NCBI GenBank assembly: GCA_029260765.1
Contig: JAJDCP010000086.1
Location: 1 to 64,000 of the forward strand
DNA from: Planctomycetota bacterium
GTDB lineage: Bacteria > Planctomycetota > J058 > JAJDCP01
Reading direction: 5' to 3'
DNA length: 64,000 nt
Below, in pieces: positions 1-8,802 of this stretch. The notes beneath the pieces were generated by a model, which ran no database searches, had not been told where the DNA came from, and saw only the letters and a list, made by a program, of their open reading frames with translations. Within the stretch, counting starts at the first letter, position 1, and the number at the start of each line of letters is the position of its first letter. A program made the translations under genes and the position numbers.

Positions 1-609
1 CAGGGCGCGCGCTGTCGCCCGGGTCCCCGCACAGACAGCCAAGGGCTTTCCCACAACCTGGCACTGCTTGCAGACCAGGCCCCCTTGCCGGGTGTCGAAG
101 GTGGCATCCCGGCTGAAGTCAACGGCGCCGCCACACTGCACACACGACTCGAGGTTGGGCACGATCCCGAGGATCTGCAGAGCGAGCAACTCGAAGACCA
201 GCACCTCTTCGGCGAGGTCGACCTTCGCGCCCGCAAGCCTGCGCAGCGTAGCCAAGGCCAGCTCGAACAGCGGTTCGTGGGGCACAGCTTCGGGCAACAA
301 TTCGGCCAGGAAGTCGAGCAGGTAGCAGCCCGCAGCCAGAGAGGGCAGACGACGCCGAACATAGAAGAAACCGTCGAGCACATCGGTCTCGCGCAGGGTC
401 AGCAGGCCGTCCCGCGTTTTCTTGCCGCCGATGTCGGCCGACAAGAGGGTCAAAGGCTCGAGCGCCCCGGCGAAACGCTTGACGCTGTTCTTCGCGCCCC
501 GCGCCATGCAGCGCAGCTTGCCCTTGCTGCGCGCGAACAGCACCACGATCTGGCTCGAATCCCCAAAGTCGTAGGTGCGCAGGCAGAGTGCCGGCTGGCG
601 CTCTCCCAT
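1..609 (-). CDS. recO: DNA repair protein RecO (C-terminus cut by window edge)
   Basis: RecO anneals single-stranded DNA and helps load RecA in the RecFOR gap-repair pathway. The 203 codons present begin at an ATG at 609 and read MGERQPALCLRTYDFGDSSQ, the typical N-terminal OB-fold start in which an early LRTxDFGDxS is followed by a strand and the GKLRCMARGAK loop (residues 30-40). The alpha-helical middle follows, with a zinc finger made by C156, C159, C180 and C183. About 40 C-terminal residues are missing because the window starts. The start codon overlaps the stop of the CorC-type gene upstream (TGATG), so the two are translationally coupled. The corC-recO order is a common bacterial arrangement. 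Confidence 0.93.
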   Translation of the reverse strand, partial: MGERQPALCLRTYDFGDSSQIVVLFARSKGKLRCMARGAKNSVKRFAGALEPLTLLSADIGGKKTRDGLLTLRETDVLDGFFYVRRRLPSLAAGCYLLDFLAELLPEAVPHEPLFELALATLRRLAGAKVDLAEEVLVFELLALQILGIVPNLESCVQCGGAVDFSRDATFDTRQGGLVCKQCQVVGKPLAVCAGTRATARAL

Positions 610-1889
610 CAACCCGCCCGGCTCTTGCTCTGCTTCCCTTCGAGAAGCTCGATCCGGACGCGGTTGATGCGGCGCTCGTCGGCATCGACCACCTCGATGG
701 AGACGTTGTTGCGCACGAAGCTCTCGCCGGTGCTGGGAACCTTGCCCATCTCCGAGAACACATAGCCTGCGATCGTCTCATAGTCGTCGTCTTCGGGCAG
801 CTCGACGCTCAAAGCCTCATTGATCTCGTCGATATGCACTTTGCCGTCGACGACCAGTGTGTGCGAATCGAGCTTTTGCACGGCGGCGCTTTCAGGCTTG
901 TCGAACTCGTCGTCGATCTCCCCGACGATCTCTTCGAGGATGTCCTCCGCAGTCACCAATCCGGCGGTGCCCCCGTACTCGTCGAGCACGATGGCGATAT
1001 GCACCTTATTGGCCCTGAACTCGCGCAGCAGCTCAAAACTGCGTTTGGTCTCGGGCACGAAGAAGGGCTTGCGCATCAACTTGCGGACACTCGCCTCTTG
1101 CCCGTCGAGCTGGGCCATCAGCAAGTCGCGCGCGTACAGAATCCCCACCACCTGGTCACGGGTGTCTTCGAAGACAGGAATGCGCGAAGGTCCCCCGTCC
1201 GCGACGACCTGGATCGCCTCTTCGACGCTGGCCTCGACCGGCAGCATGATCATGTCTGTGCGCGGCGTCATGATGTCGTCGACGGCCCCGTCCCGAAACG
1301 ACAGGATCGACTCGATCATCTCGGTCTCATCCTCGTCCAGCACCCCCTCGCGCTCTGCCTGGCGGGCAGTATCCATGATGTCGACCAGCAGCTGGGAGTT
1401 GTCAATGGACTTCCGCTCACCAACCATTCGTGCCACCAGGTTGTCGACGAAGCGCAGGGAAACCGTTAGCGGAAACACCAGGTTCGCGAGCAACTGGATC
1501 AAGCGCCAACAACGGAACAAGACGGCATCGGCGTTGCGCGCCCCCCATGAGCGGGGAATGGCTTCAGCAAAGACCGCGATGCCGATCAGAGCCTCGGCGA
1601 GCACCTGCGGCAACAACCACGCGCTGAACTGGCCGTTCTGGTAGTGCTCAGGCAGGTTGAGCAGGACGATCACGATCACCAGACCGGCGTCGAAGATGGC
1701 GTCGAGCGTCCAAACGGCGAGTTTGTATTGGCTGAGGAGAGGGAGGAAGCCCAACAGCCGCTCACGAGAACCGGCGGCCTCAAAGCGCTCTTCGAGTCGA
1801 CCGCGGTGGAAATGCCCTAGCGCGCCACCGAGAATGGACAGCACGACTGAACAGACGAAAGCTGCCCCGGCGCCGAGCCAGTACCACAT
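609..1889 (-). CDS. CorC/HlyC-family CNNM-CBS membrane protein
   Basis: A predicted membrane protein of the hemolysin C/CorC family, linked to Mg2+/Co2+ transport or homeostasis. Counted from an upstream in-frame TTG at 1931, a DUF21/CNNM domain with hydrophobic segments near residues 14-37, 71-93, 103-125 and 146-168 comes first. Two CBS domains (about 218-270 and 284-340, the second with the LDEYGGTAGLVT block) and a CorC_HlyC domain (about 352-430) follow. I prefer the ATG at 1889, which is residue 15 of the TTG-started form. Neither start has a convincing ribosome binding site, so the start is uncertain. The stop overlaps the recO start by one base. Confidence 0.9.
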   Translation of the reverse strand: MWYWLGAGAAFVCSVVLSILGGALGHFHRGRLEERFEAAGSRERLLGFLPLLSQYKLAVWTLDAIFDAGLVIVIVLLNLPEHYQNGQFSAWLLPQVLAEALIGIAVFAEAIPRSWGARNADAVLFRCWRLIQLLANLVFPLTVSLRFVDNLVARMVGERKSIDNSQLLVDIMDTARQAEREGVLDEDETEMIESILSFRDGAVDDIMTPRTDMIMLPVEASVEEAIQVVADGGPSRIPVFEDTRDQVVGILYARDLLMAQLDGQEASVRKLMRKPFFVPETKRSFELLREFRANKVHIAIVLDEYGGTAGLVTAEDILEEIVGEIDDEFDKPESAAVQKLDSHTLVVDGKVHIDEINEALSVELPEDDDYETIAGYVFSEMGKVPSTGESFVRNNVSIEVVDADERRINRVRIELLEGKQSKSRAG

Positions 1890-1978
1890 TCCACCCAAGG
1901 AAGTCAGACCTCTGTAGAGACTGGCGGGCAATCCAGATCAAGGATCGAGAGCCAAGGCGCGGCGGCACAGCCCCCCGC

Positions 1979-1999
1979 GAAGCCGGGCACCCCGGCTTC
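1979..1999. other. perfect 9-bp hairpin between the M20 gene and corC
   Basis: GAAGCCGGG, a CAC loop, then CCCGGCTTC. It lies about 90 bases downstream of the minus-strand M20 gene and about 90 bases upstream of the CorC-type start. There is no T tract on the minus-strand exit side, so it is not a canonical intrinsic terminator. It could slow or end transcription from the M20 gene, or be a leader structure. Confidence 0.4.
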
Positions 2000-2086
2000 C
2001 AAAAGAAGTATACGTCGAGGCTCAGACGGCTTCAAGCTTCAGCCCCGCCGCGCAAGCAGCGTTGTGCTCCCTTCCCGCGCGGCGAC

Positions 2087-3541
2087 TCAACGAGCACTGT
2101 TTCGGATCCACTGTCCGTAGAAGGCGATACATTCCGGATAGTTGTCCAGACGCAAACGTTCGTTGCTGCCATGGATGCGCGGGCGGTCCTCGGGGCGCAC
2201 TCTCTGCGGGGTGAAACGGTAGATGTTGGAGCACAATGCCTCATAGTGGCGGCTGTCGGTGGCGGCGATCATCATCGACGGCGCGACCAGAGCCTCAGGA
2301 AAGACCTCGCGGATGCTGCGCACCAGCCGCTCAAAGCTGGCGGCCGAGGTCGGCGAGACCTGCGACGCTCCCCCACTGAAACCGCCGCCCATCCGGTTGA
2401 TCGCGACGCGCTCGTCTGCCACCGCGTTGCGCACATGTTCGATCACTTCCTCCACCGAGTCTCTGGGATGCACGCGGAAGTTGACCAACGCCCGCGCCTG
2501 TTGCGGCAACACGTTCTCTTTGACGCCCCCTTCGATCACCGTGACCGCGGTGGTCGTGCGGATCAACGCATTGGTCGCAGGCTTGGCGGCCAGCTGCCCC
2601 TCAACCAACCAGCCGAGGCACCACAGATTCGCGAAGGCCAGGCGTTGCCCGAACGGCATCTCCGGAGCGAGTTTCTGGAACATCGCGCCGGCCGGCCCGT
2701 CCAGGCCTGAAGGCATCGGCTGTGCTTCGAGCTTTGCCACGGCTGCTGCCAGAATGCCTACCGCGCTCTGCGGCGGCGGCGCCGAGCTGTGTCCCCCTTC
2801 GGCAGTCACCAGGAGCTCGAGCGTCAGGTAACCCTTCTCGGCGATCCCGACCAGAGCTACGGGTGTCTCAAAGCCCGGAAGAATCGACTCGGTGACCACC
2901 AGACCCTCGTCGAGCAGAGACTCGAGCTGCACGCCTCGAGACGTGAGCAGGCTTGCGATCGCGGCCGCTCCCTCACGCCCGCCGATCTCTTCGTCATGGC
3001 CAAAGGCCAGCAGCACGCTGCGGCGGGGCACAAAACCCTGTTCGAGCAGGACCTCGACAGCCTCGAGAATCCCGAGCACGGCGAGCTTGTCGTCCATGGC
3101 CCCCCGACCCCAGATAAAACCATCGGCGACCACTCCCGCGAAGGGTGGATGCTCCCAGTCACCTTCGGTACCGGGCTCTACGGGAACCACATCGAGGTGC
3201 GCAGCGAGCAGCGTCGGCGCTAGAGTTGGATCGCTGCCCGGCCAGGTGTAGAGCAGGCTGTGTGCAGCCACCCGCTCACACTGGAGCGTGGCATGGACGC
3301 GAGGGAAGCTGGCGCGCAGGAAAGCCTCGAGCTGCTCGAAGGGCAGCCGCGCACTGTCTGCAGAGATGGTCTGGAAGCGCAGTGCCTCTGCCAGACGAGC
3401 GCTGGCAGCCGCGCCATCCAGCTCCCAGACTGCCGGAGTGACCTCCAGCTGGCTCGTGCGCAAGAGCACGGTGCGCAACAACAGCGTACCGACGAAGATG
3501 AGCAGCCCGAGGCCGAGCAGCCCGATGAGCCTCTTTTTCAT
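2087..3541 (-). CDS. M20-family metallopeptidase, carboxypeptidase S-like, membrane-anchored
   Basis: A zinc-dependent exopeptidase/amidase of the M20 family (CPS1/Gly-X carboxypeptidase branch). From the ATG at 3541, chosen for GAGGT nine bases upstream and the MKKR start, it has 484 residues. One hydrophobic segment at 5-26 is an uncleaved anchor or signal. The metal and catalytic motifs are all present: H115-L-D117 in AAHLDVVP, D150 in GRGAMDD, E184-E185 in GHDEEIGG, and a late ATDSRHY block carrying the last His ligand. A dimerisation (lid) insertion lies between. It is a close relative of the gene at 57575-59047, with motifs at identical residue numbers, so one probably arose from the other by duplication. 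Substrate is unknown. Confidence 0.9.
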   Translation of the reverse strand: MKKRLIGLLGLGLLIFVGTLLLRTVLLRTSQLEVTPAVWELDGAAASARLAEALRFQTISADSARLPFEQLEAFLRASFPRVHATLQCERVAAHSLLYTWPGSDPTLAPTLLAAHLDVVPVEPGTEGDWEHPPFAGVVADGFIWGRGAMDDKLAVLGILEAVEVLLEQGFVPRRSVLLAFGHDEEIGGREGAAAIASLLTSRGVQLESLLDEGLVVTESILPGFETPVALVGIAEKGYLTLELLVTAEGGHSSAPPPQSAVGILAAAVAKLEAQPMPSGLDGPAGAMFQKLAPEMPFGQRLAFANLWCLGWLVEGQLAAKPATNALIRTTTAVTVIEGGVKENVLPQQARALVNFRVHPRDSVEEVIEHVRNAVADERVAINRMGGGFSGGASQVSPTSAASFERLVRSIREVFPEALVAPSMMIAATDSRHYEALCSNIYRFTPQRVRPEDRPRIHGSNERLRLDNYPECIAFYGQWIRNSAR

Positions 3542-3758
3542 GGTGCTACCTCGAGAACAGAGCGCAGTCCTACCCACCCTGCAGCGTACCATCCATGGGC
3601 ATGGAATGCTCCTGCCAGGCTGCTTGAGCCGTACTACGAGCGCCCGCGTGGATTCTGCTTGCGCGTGGGGAGTGAATCATTACCGTATAACGACTAAAGC
3701 TCAGAGTGTTTTCGGGGACTGAACGGCTAGCCGTCCGGTCCGGTTTCGAGGGAATCCC

Positions 3759-4826
3759 TTGGCAACAGCGGGCTGTGTCCTCGGTTTGCTGGTGATCTTC
3801 TACTCGCTCTACAAGGCAAGCGAGAAGGTCGAAGAAGCATCCAACTGTATAGCGTATCGCTTGCGGATGCCCGCTTCGGTAGCAGGGGCCACGTTGTTGG
3901 CCGTCGCTTCCAGCGCGCCAGAATTCTTCACCTCGGCGAGTGGCGCCATCTTGCACGGCGTGTTTGAGATCGGCTTGATGACCATCGTCTGGTCGGCGAT
4001 CTTCAACATCCTCGTCATCCCCGGTATCGCAGGATTGGTGGCTCCCAAGCCCCTGCGCATCTCCAAAGAGGTAGTACACCGCGACGGTATCGGCTACATG
4101 GCCACCGTCTTCATTCTGCTGCTGGTGGTCTGGGATGGCAATCTGACACGGGCCGACGCCGTCATCCTGCTGATCTTGTACACCTTGTACATCCACACCA
4201 TCCGGTTGATGGCGCGCGCACACCAGGAAGCGCATCCCGACGATCAACGCGAGGCCCCCGAAGATCTCTGGGGCTGGCGCAAGATCATCCTCTGGTTTTC
4301 CGCCGGCATCGCGGTCATCGGCATCGGCGCCCACTTCATGATCGAGCTGGGGAAGTTCCTTTCGGAGACGTACGCCGCAGACCTCGGCTTCACCAAGAAA
4401 GAATCCATCGTGGTGATGTCGGCGATGGTGTTCGCCCCGGGAACTTCGCTGGCGGACTTGTTCGTGTCCTATTTCTGCGCCAAACGCGGCGAGGGCTCGG
4501 CGGCGATCTCCAACGTGTTCGGCTCGAACGTCTTCGACCTGACCATCTGCCTGGCGGTGCCCGTGCTGATCGTCGGGGACGTCCCGATCGATCTCGGTCC
4601 GGTATGGCCCTCGATCATCATGCTGGTCCTGCTCCAATGCATGGTGCTCGGCTTCGTCCGGACGAGTTGGCAGATCGAGCGCTGGGAAGGGCTGGTCATG
4701 CTGGTGGCCTTCATCATCTGCTGCGTGCTCTTCTTCTACTTCATGCCCGAGACGACCGGCATGCCGATGGATGGCATTCCCAGCGACACCCTCGGCATTC
4801 CTGCCGACAGCCTGGCGCCCGGTTGA
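3759..4826 (+). CDS. Na+/Ca2+ exchanger family (CaCA), NCKX-like
   Basis: An inner-membrane cation antiporter of 355 residues with about ten membrane segments. The two inverted alpha repeats are clear. Alpha-1 reads VASSAPEFFTSASG (residues 48-61), followed by the first half of the bundle. Alpha-2 reads APGTSLADLFVS, followed by NVFGSNVFDL. SSAPEFFTS and an Asp rather than Glu in alpha-2 resemble K+-dependent (NCKX) exchangers more than the YrbG GTSLPE type, but ion preference cannot be settled by eye. The start is a TTG at 3759 with GAGGGA six bases upstream. The C-terminus is a short hydrophilic tail after the last helix. Confidence 0.85.
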   Translation: MATAGCVLGLLVIFYSLYKASEKVEEASNCIAYRLRMPASVAGATLLAVASSAPEFFTSASGAILHGVFEIGLMTIVWSAIFNILVIPGIAGLVAPKPLRISKEVVHRDGIGYMATVFILLLVVWDGNLTRADAVILLILYTLYIHTIRLMARAHQEAHPDDQREAPEDLWGWRKIILWFSAGIAVIGIGAHFMIELGKFLSETYAADLGFTKKESIVVMSAMVFAPGTSLADLFVSYFCAKRGEGSAAISNVFGSNVFDLTICLAVPVLIVGDVPIDLGPVWPSIIMLVLLQCMVLGFVRTSWQIERWEGLVMLVAFIICCVLFFYFMPETTGMPMDGIPSDTLGIPADSLAPG

Positions 4827-4930
4827 GCTTCTGACAGGACCGTCCGCCGGACCCGCACGAGCGTGTGGTGCGCCCGGGCCAGCAACGCTTGCCCGGGCTG
4901 TCAATTCTGCGACACATCTGGAGACTGCTG

Positions 4931-5761
4931 ATGGCGGGTTTCGAAGGCAAGCGCGTGCTGATCACCGGCGCAGCCAGCGGCATCGGACTGGCGACGGCGA
5001 AGGCCTTTGCGCTCGCCGGCGCCGACCTGGCACTGTGTGACCTCGACATCGAGCAGTTGCGCGCGGTGTCGCGCACGATTCCCAGCCGCGGTGCGCTGCT
5101 TTGCGAACAAACGGATGTATCCCAACGGCAGTCGATGGAGGCCCTGGCTGAGCGTGTCCACGCGCGCTTCGGTTGCCTCGACGTGCTGGTCAACAACGCG
5201 GGCGTGGCAGTCTCTGGTGGGCTTCTCGACACGACTCTGGAAGACTGGGAGTGGATTCTGGGCGTCAACCTCTGGGGAGTCATCTACGGCTGCAAGCTGT
5301 TCATACCCAAGATGGTCGAGAGGGGCACCGGCGGACATGTGATCAACGTCGCCTCAGCGGCGGGCTTTCTGACCTCGAAGATGCTCTCCGCCTACGGCAC
5401 CACCAAGTTCGGTGTCTTCGGACTCTCGGAGTCGCTGCGCGACGAGCTGGAGGAGCATCGCATCGGGGTCTCGACCATCTGCCCGGGCATCATCGACACC
5501 AACATCGTCAACAACATGCGCCTGCGAGGTGTGAGCTGTGAAGAGGGAGCCCACGAAGCCGTGAAGGGACTCTACAAGAAGCGCGGCTACGGACCCGAAC
5601 ACGTCGCAGATGCCATCCTCGACGCGGTCCGCAAGAACAAGGCGGTGGTCCCCGTCTCGCCGGAGGCCTGGTTTTTGTGGGGCTTGAAGCGGGTCTTTCC
5701 GCAGTCAGCCCCCACCCTGCTGCGCAAGACGATGGCCTGGGGCCTGGGGCGTAAGGTGTAG
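4931..5761 (+). CDS. short-chain dehydrogenase/reductase (SDR)
   Basis: A 276-residue NAD(P)-dependent oxidoreductase of the classical SDR family. It has the TGAASGIG cofactor loop near residue 11, the NNAG motif near residue 89, the catalytic Ser in NVASAAG, and the Tyr-Lys pair in YGTTK. Substrate cannot be told. The ATG at 4931 has GGAG about ten bases upstream and puts MAGFEGKRVLITGA in the standard position. An in-frame start at 4865 would add 22 residues unlike the family. The acidic ALCDLD after the second strand slightly favours NAD(H). It follows the exchanger gene by about 100 bases and meets the next gene tail to tail. Confidence 0.9.
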   Translation: MAGFEGKRVLITGAASGIGLATAKAFALAGADLALCDLDIEQLRAVSRTIPSRGALLCEQTDVSQRQSMEALAERVHARFGCLDVLVNNAGVAVSGGLLDTTLEDWEWILGVNLWGVIYGCKLFIPKMVERGTGGHVINVASAAGFLTSKMLSAYGTTKFGVFGLSESLRDELEEHRIGVSTICPGIIDTNIVNNMRLRGVSCEEGAHEAVKGLYKKRGYGPEHVADAILDAVRKNKAVVPVSPEAWFLWGLKRVFPQSAPTLLRKTMAWGLGRKV

Positions 5762-5778
5762 ACGCGGCCTCAGCCTGC

Positions 5779-7083
5779 TCAGTCGATGATCAAGCCGTGC
5801 ACCTCGACCCGCGTCGCGAGCCTCAGCTCTCTGCCGTCCTGTTCGTAGATGCTCTCCGCAAAGAAGGCGACATGCGAGCCCGGCTCTTCGGGCCGCGCGA
5901 CCCGGCCACTGTAGAAGCCCTTGCCATCAGCCTCCAGAACCTCACTGCTCCATTGGGCATCCCGGAAGTCCCGGGTTTCCGAGTGGGCCGTCCACAGCCG
6001 AACTTCCTGGGGAGAATCCTGGCAGATCAGGTTGAGCTGCAGGTCGCTGCCTCCCTCACGCACCTGCCAGGCGAAGCGTGGCCTGGGCTCGTGGCCGAGC
6101 ACCTGGTTGAAGAAGCAGGCGATGGTGTCGACCACCGCCCTCTCGAGCCCATGGCCGGCGTTCGGCAGATAGTGCAGATAGCTCTCGCCGATCAGCTCAT
6201 CGAAGTAGAATCGGGCTGCATCGACGGGCCAGTAGCGGTCATTGGTGCCGATGATGATGTATTTGGGCACCTCGATGTTCTGGAGGTGTGCAAACGGATC
6301 GACCAACGCCCGCAACTCGTCTGCTCGCGGCTCATCGCTCATGCGTTGGGGAAGGTTGCGGTTGGTGTAGTCTTCGATCTGCTTCGAGAAGTCGCCCCAG
6401 GACTCGATCTGGTGACGCATCTGCGGTTGCATATTGAGGGTGTCGAAGACCATCGGCGCGATGGCGACCACACGCTTGTCGCACGCCGCCGTCAACCAGG
6501 TAGTCCAACCCCGCTTCGAACCGCCCGTGACACAAAAGCGCTGGGGCTCTTCGCCAAAGCGTTCGCCCAGCAGCTCTTGCAGCATATCCATGCTGCGCAC
6601 TGCGCTCTTGGTCATCGGCAACAGCAAAGGCCAGTCTTCTTCCCCCGACTTCAGAAACTCGTCGAAGGTGAGGGCGATCAACGCATCCTCGCGCAGGTTG
6701 TCGAACATCGGTTGGTTGGGAACCTGGCTGAGCAGCGCAACCGCACACCCGAGCTTGTCGGCCATGATGCTGAGCAGGAAACCGGTCTCACCCTTGAGAT
6801 TCGGCGCCCCACGGCCGTTGCGCCCCCCATTGATGACCAGGGCGACCGCATCTGGAAACCGGGGCTCTTTGGGTCGCATCACGCTGACCCAGTGCTTCCA
6901 TTCGTGGTCTCGCCATGTCTGGCTGATCAACTCGACGTTGAATGCCGTTCCGGCGGGCAGCTCCACTTCATCAACGACAGTGTAGGCATAGCTGCTGTCT
7001 GGGGTCTGGACATAACTGTAGAGATCGGCCTGGGCGCAGCTCAGCGCAGCCAGGAGCAAAACCATGGTACGGCGCGGTGACAA
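5779..7083 (-). CDS. PhoPQ-activated pathogenicity-related protein, secreted alpha/beta hydrolase
   Basis: A PhoPQ_related-family alpha/beta hydrolase of about 434 residues. The start is a TTG at 7083, fixed by GGAGG seven bases upstream. It gives MSPRRT, a hydrophobic core and ALSCAQA, a cleavable signal peptide, so the enzyme is probably periplasmic. The nucleophile is S189 in TGGSKRGW, the acid D282 in GTNDRYW, and the base H311 in NAGHGL. Substrate is unknown. The family was named from Salmonella AprA and is also common in environmental bacteria, so the name says nothing about virulence here. It is divergent from the methyltransferase gene at 7230. Confidence 0.88.
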   Translation of the reverse strand: MSPRRTMVLLLAALSCAQADLYSYVQTPDSSYAYTVVDEVELPAGTAFNVELISQTWRDHEWKHWVSVMRPKEPRFPDAVALVINGGRNGRGAPNLKGETGFLLSIMADKLGCAVALLSQVPNQPMFDNLREDALIALTFDEFLKSGEEDWPLLLPMTKSAVRSMDMLQELLGERFGEEPQRFCVTGGSKRGWTTWLTAACDKRVVAIAPMVFDTLNMQPQMRHQIESWGDFSKQIEDYTNRNLPQRMSDEPRADELRALVDPFAHLQNIEVPKYIIIGTNDRYWPVDAARFYFDELIGESYLHYLPNAGHGLERAVVDTIACFFNQVLGHEPRPRFAWQVREGGSDLQLNLICQDSPQEVRLWTAHSETRDFRDAQWSSEVLEADGKGFYSGRVARPEEPGSHVAFFAESIYEQDGRELRLATRVEVHGLIID

Positions 7084-7111
7084 AGTGGTGCCTCCAGTGG
7101 ACGGTCCCGGC

Positions 7112-7120
7112 ATTGTACCA
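7112..7120 (-). promoter_or_regulatory. candidate extended -10 promoter for the PhoPQ-related gene
   Basis: On the minus strand the sequence reads TGGTACAAT, an extended -10 (TGn plus a five-of-six match to TATAAT), about 30 bases upstream of the TTG start at 7083. I see no good -35, which extended -10 promoters often lack. Confidence 0.35.
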
Positions 7121-7229
7121 GACCTGCCACCGGCGTCGAGACCGACACCCCGTTGGGGGTTCGGACTGCGCCTGGCTGGCTGCTTGGTGTACAATCCAAG
7201 CGCTTGTTACGCAAGGGACGGGTGCCGAG

Positions 7230-8792
7230 ATGGAAGACACTTCTGAACATTACGATGCGTTGCCCTACCCCGAGGTGTCGTTTCCCCATACCCATCCCAA
7301 CAGGCTCGCGGTCGTGGCGCGCCTGCACGGCCTGCAGACTCCAGCCCTGGAGACCTGCCGCGTGCTCGAGCTGGGTTGTGCTGCTGGGGCCAACCTGATC
7401 TCCATCGCGCTGGGCCTGCCGCGCAGCACCTGCGTCGGAGTCGACATCTCCGCGGGCCAGATCGCTACCGGCCGGGCACACATCGAGCGCCTGGAATTGA
7501 CGAACATCGAGCTGCAAGCCTTCGACCTGATGGAGATCGACGAGGACTTCGGCAGCTTCGACTTCATCGTGGCCAACGGCCTGTATTCCTGGGTCCCCGC
7601 CAACGTGGGCAGCAAGGTCCTCGAGATCTGCCGGCAGAACCTCACGCCCCACGGAATCGCCTTTGTCAGCTTCAACACCTTCCCGGGCTGCCACAGCCGC
7701 ATGATGGCGCGCGGAATGATGCTCTACCATACGCAGGACCTCGACGACCCCGTCGAGCGCGCCCGCGAGGGCCGCGATCTGCTTCGGCGGGTAGCCGAGG
7801 CGGCGCCGGAGCTCGACGACGGCTACCGGCAAGCCCTGCAGGGTATCCACGCCTCTCTCTCCGGCTACGCCGATGCCTTCGTCGCGCACTCGCTGATGGA
7901 AGCGAACAACCTGCCCTGCTATTTCCATCAGTTCGCGGACCGCGCCGCCCATCATGGCCTGCAGTACGTCGCGGACACGACCCTTCCCCACGCGCTCGAC
8001 ACCCTGCTCACCGAACAGGCTCGCGCGTTTTTGCGTGGACTGGACAAAGACCGGCTCACGAGGGAGCAATACCTCGACTTCCTGACGGCGCGCAAAATCC
8101 GCGACAGTCTGCTCTGCCATGCGGACAGAGAGGTTGCCGAGCAGCCATTGACGCGCCACCTGCGCGGCCTGCGCTTTGGCAGTCAGTCGGAGTGCCTCGA
8201 CCCCTCAGCAGATCTCCACAGCGACCAACAGCTGTCGTTCCGAGCCACCAACGGGCTGCGTTTCAGCACCGACAAACCGCTGACCAAGGCGCTGCTGTGC
8301 GTGCTGCGAGAGCGCTGGCCTGAGCACCTCGAACATTCGGACGCTTTGCTGGCCGCAGCCGAGCGGCTGGGCCTGCGCTCCCTGAGCCGGCAGCAACGCA
8401 AAGCCAGCGCCGAAGAGTTGCTGCACGCCCTGGCTGTCGATGTGGTCGACGCTCAGCTGCTCACGCCACGCCACGCGGCACGCGTCAGCGCCAAGCCTCA
8501 GGCCAGCCCGCTCGCACGCCTGCAAGCCGTCAGCAGCGAGCGCATCAGCAACCTCTTCCACCAGACCGTCGTGCTCGACCCGGCGAGTTGTTTCCTGCTC
8601 ACCAAACTCGATGGCTCGCGCGACCTGGAAGCGCTGAGCGAAGCGCTGCGGCAAGAGGTCGAGGCTGCGGGTCTGCCGCTGCCTGCGGGCCTCGGACCTC
8701 GGCCCGCCGCTGCGGACGCGAGACGGTACTTCCAGGCGGCGAGCCAGGCACTGCTGCAGCACCTGGTCCACTGCGTGGTGTTGGTGGGCTGA
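7230..8792 (+). CDS. SAM-dependent methyltransferase with methyltransferase-regulatory domain
   Basis: A 520-residue protein. The N-terminal class I methyltransferase has motif I as ELGCAAGAN (47-55) and the acidic end of strand 2 as GVDIS (D72). A middle section around residues 210-300 fits the methyltransferase regulatory domain (PF10119), and the C-terminal 200 residues are helical and less conserved. The target is unknown. The start is the ATG at 7230 with AAGGGA about ten bases upstream. The reading frame stays open upstream only as a shadow of the divergent gene. A TACAAT at 7190-7195 is a possible -10. Confidence 0.82.
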   Translation: MEDTSEHYDALPYPEVSFPHTHPNRLAVVARLHGLQTPALETCRVLELGCAAGANLISIALGLPRSTCVGVDISAGQIATGRAHIERLELTNIELQAFDLMEIDEDFGSFDFIVANGLYSWVPANVGSKVLEICRQNLTPHGIAFVSFNTFPGCHSRMMARGMMLYHTQDLDDPVERAREGRDLLRRVAEAAPELDDGYRQALQGIHASLSGYADAFVAHSLMEANNLPCYFHQFADRAAHHGLQYVADTTLPHALDTLLTEQARAFLRGLDKDRLTREQYLDFLTARKIRDSLLCHADREVAEQPLTRHLRGLRFGSQSECLDPSADLHSDQQLSFRATNGLRFSTDKPLTKALLCVLRERWPEHLEHSDALLAAAERLGLRSLSRQQRKASAEELLHALAVDVVDAQLLTPRHAARVSAKPQASPLARLQAVSSERISNLFHQTVVLDPASCFLLTKLDGSRDLEALSEALRQEVEAAGLPLPAGLGPRPAAADARRYFQAASQALLQHLVHCVVLVG

Positions 8793-8802
8793 CGGCGGCT
8801 AG

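Noticed and set aside
119..781. A 220-codon minus-strand open frame at the window start
   Set aside because: It overlaps recO and the CorC-type gene in another frame. The recO frame shows the conserved zinc finger and OB-fold motifs.
1979..1999. Intrinsic terminator
   Set aside because: The stem is perfect, but there is no T tract on the minus-strand exit side, so it is kept only as a hairpin.
3570..4904. A 444-codon minus-strand open frame
   Set aside because: Shadow of the cation exchanger, whose alpha-repeat motifs make the plus strand the real one.
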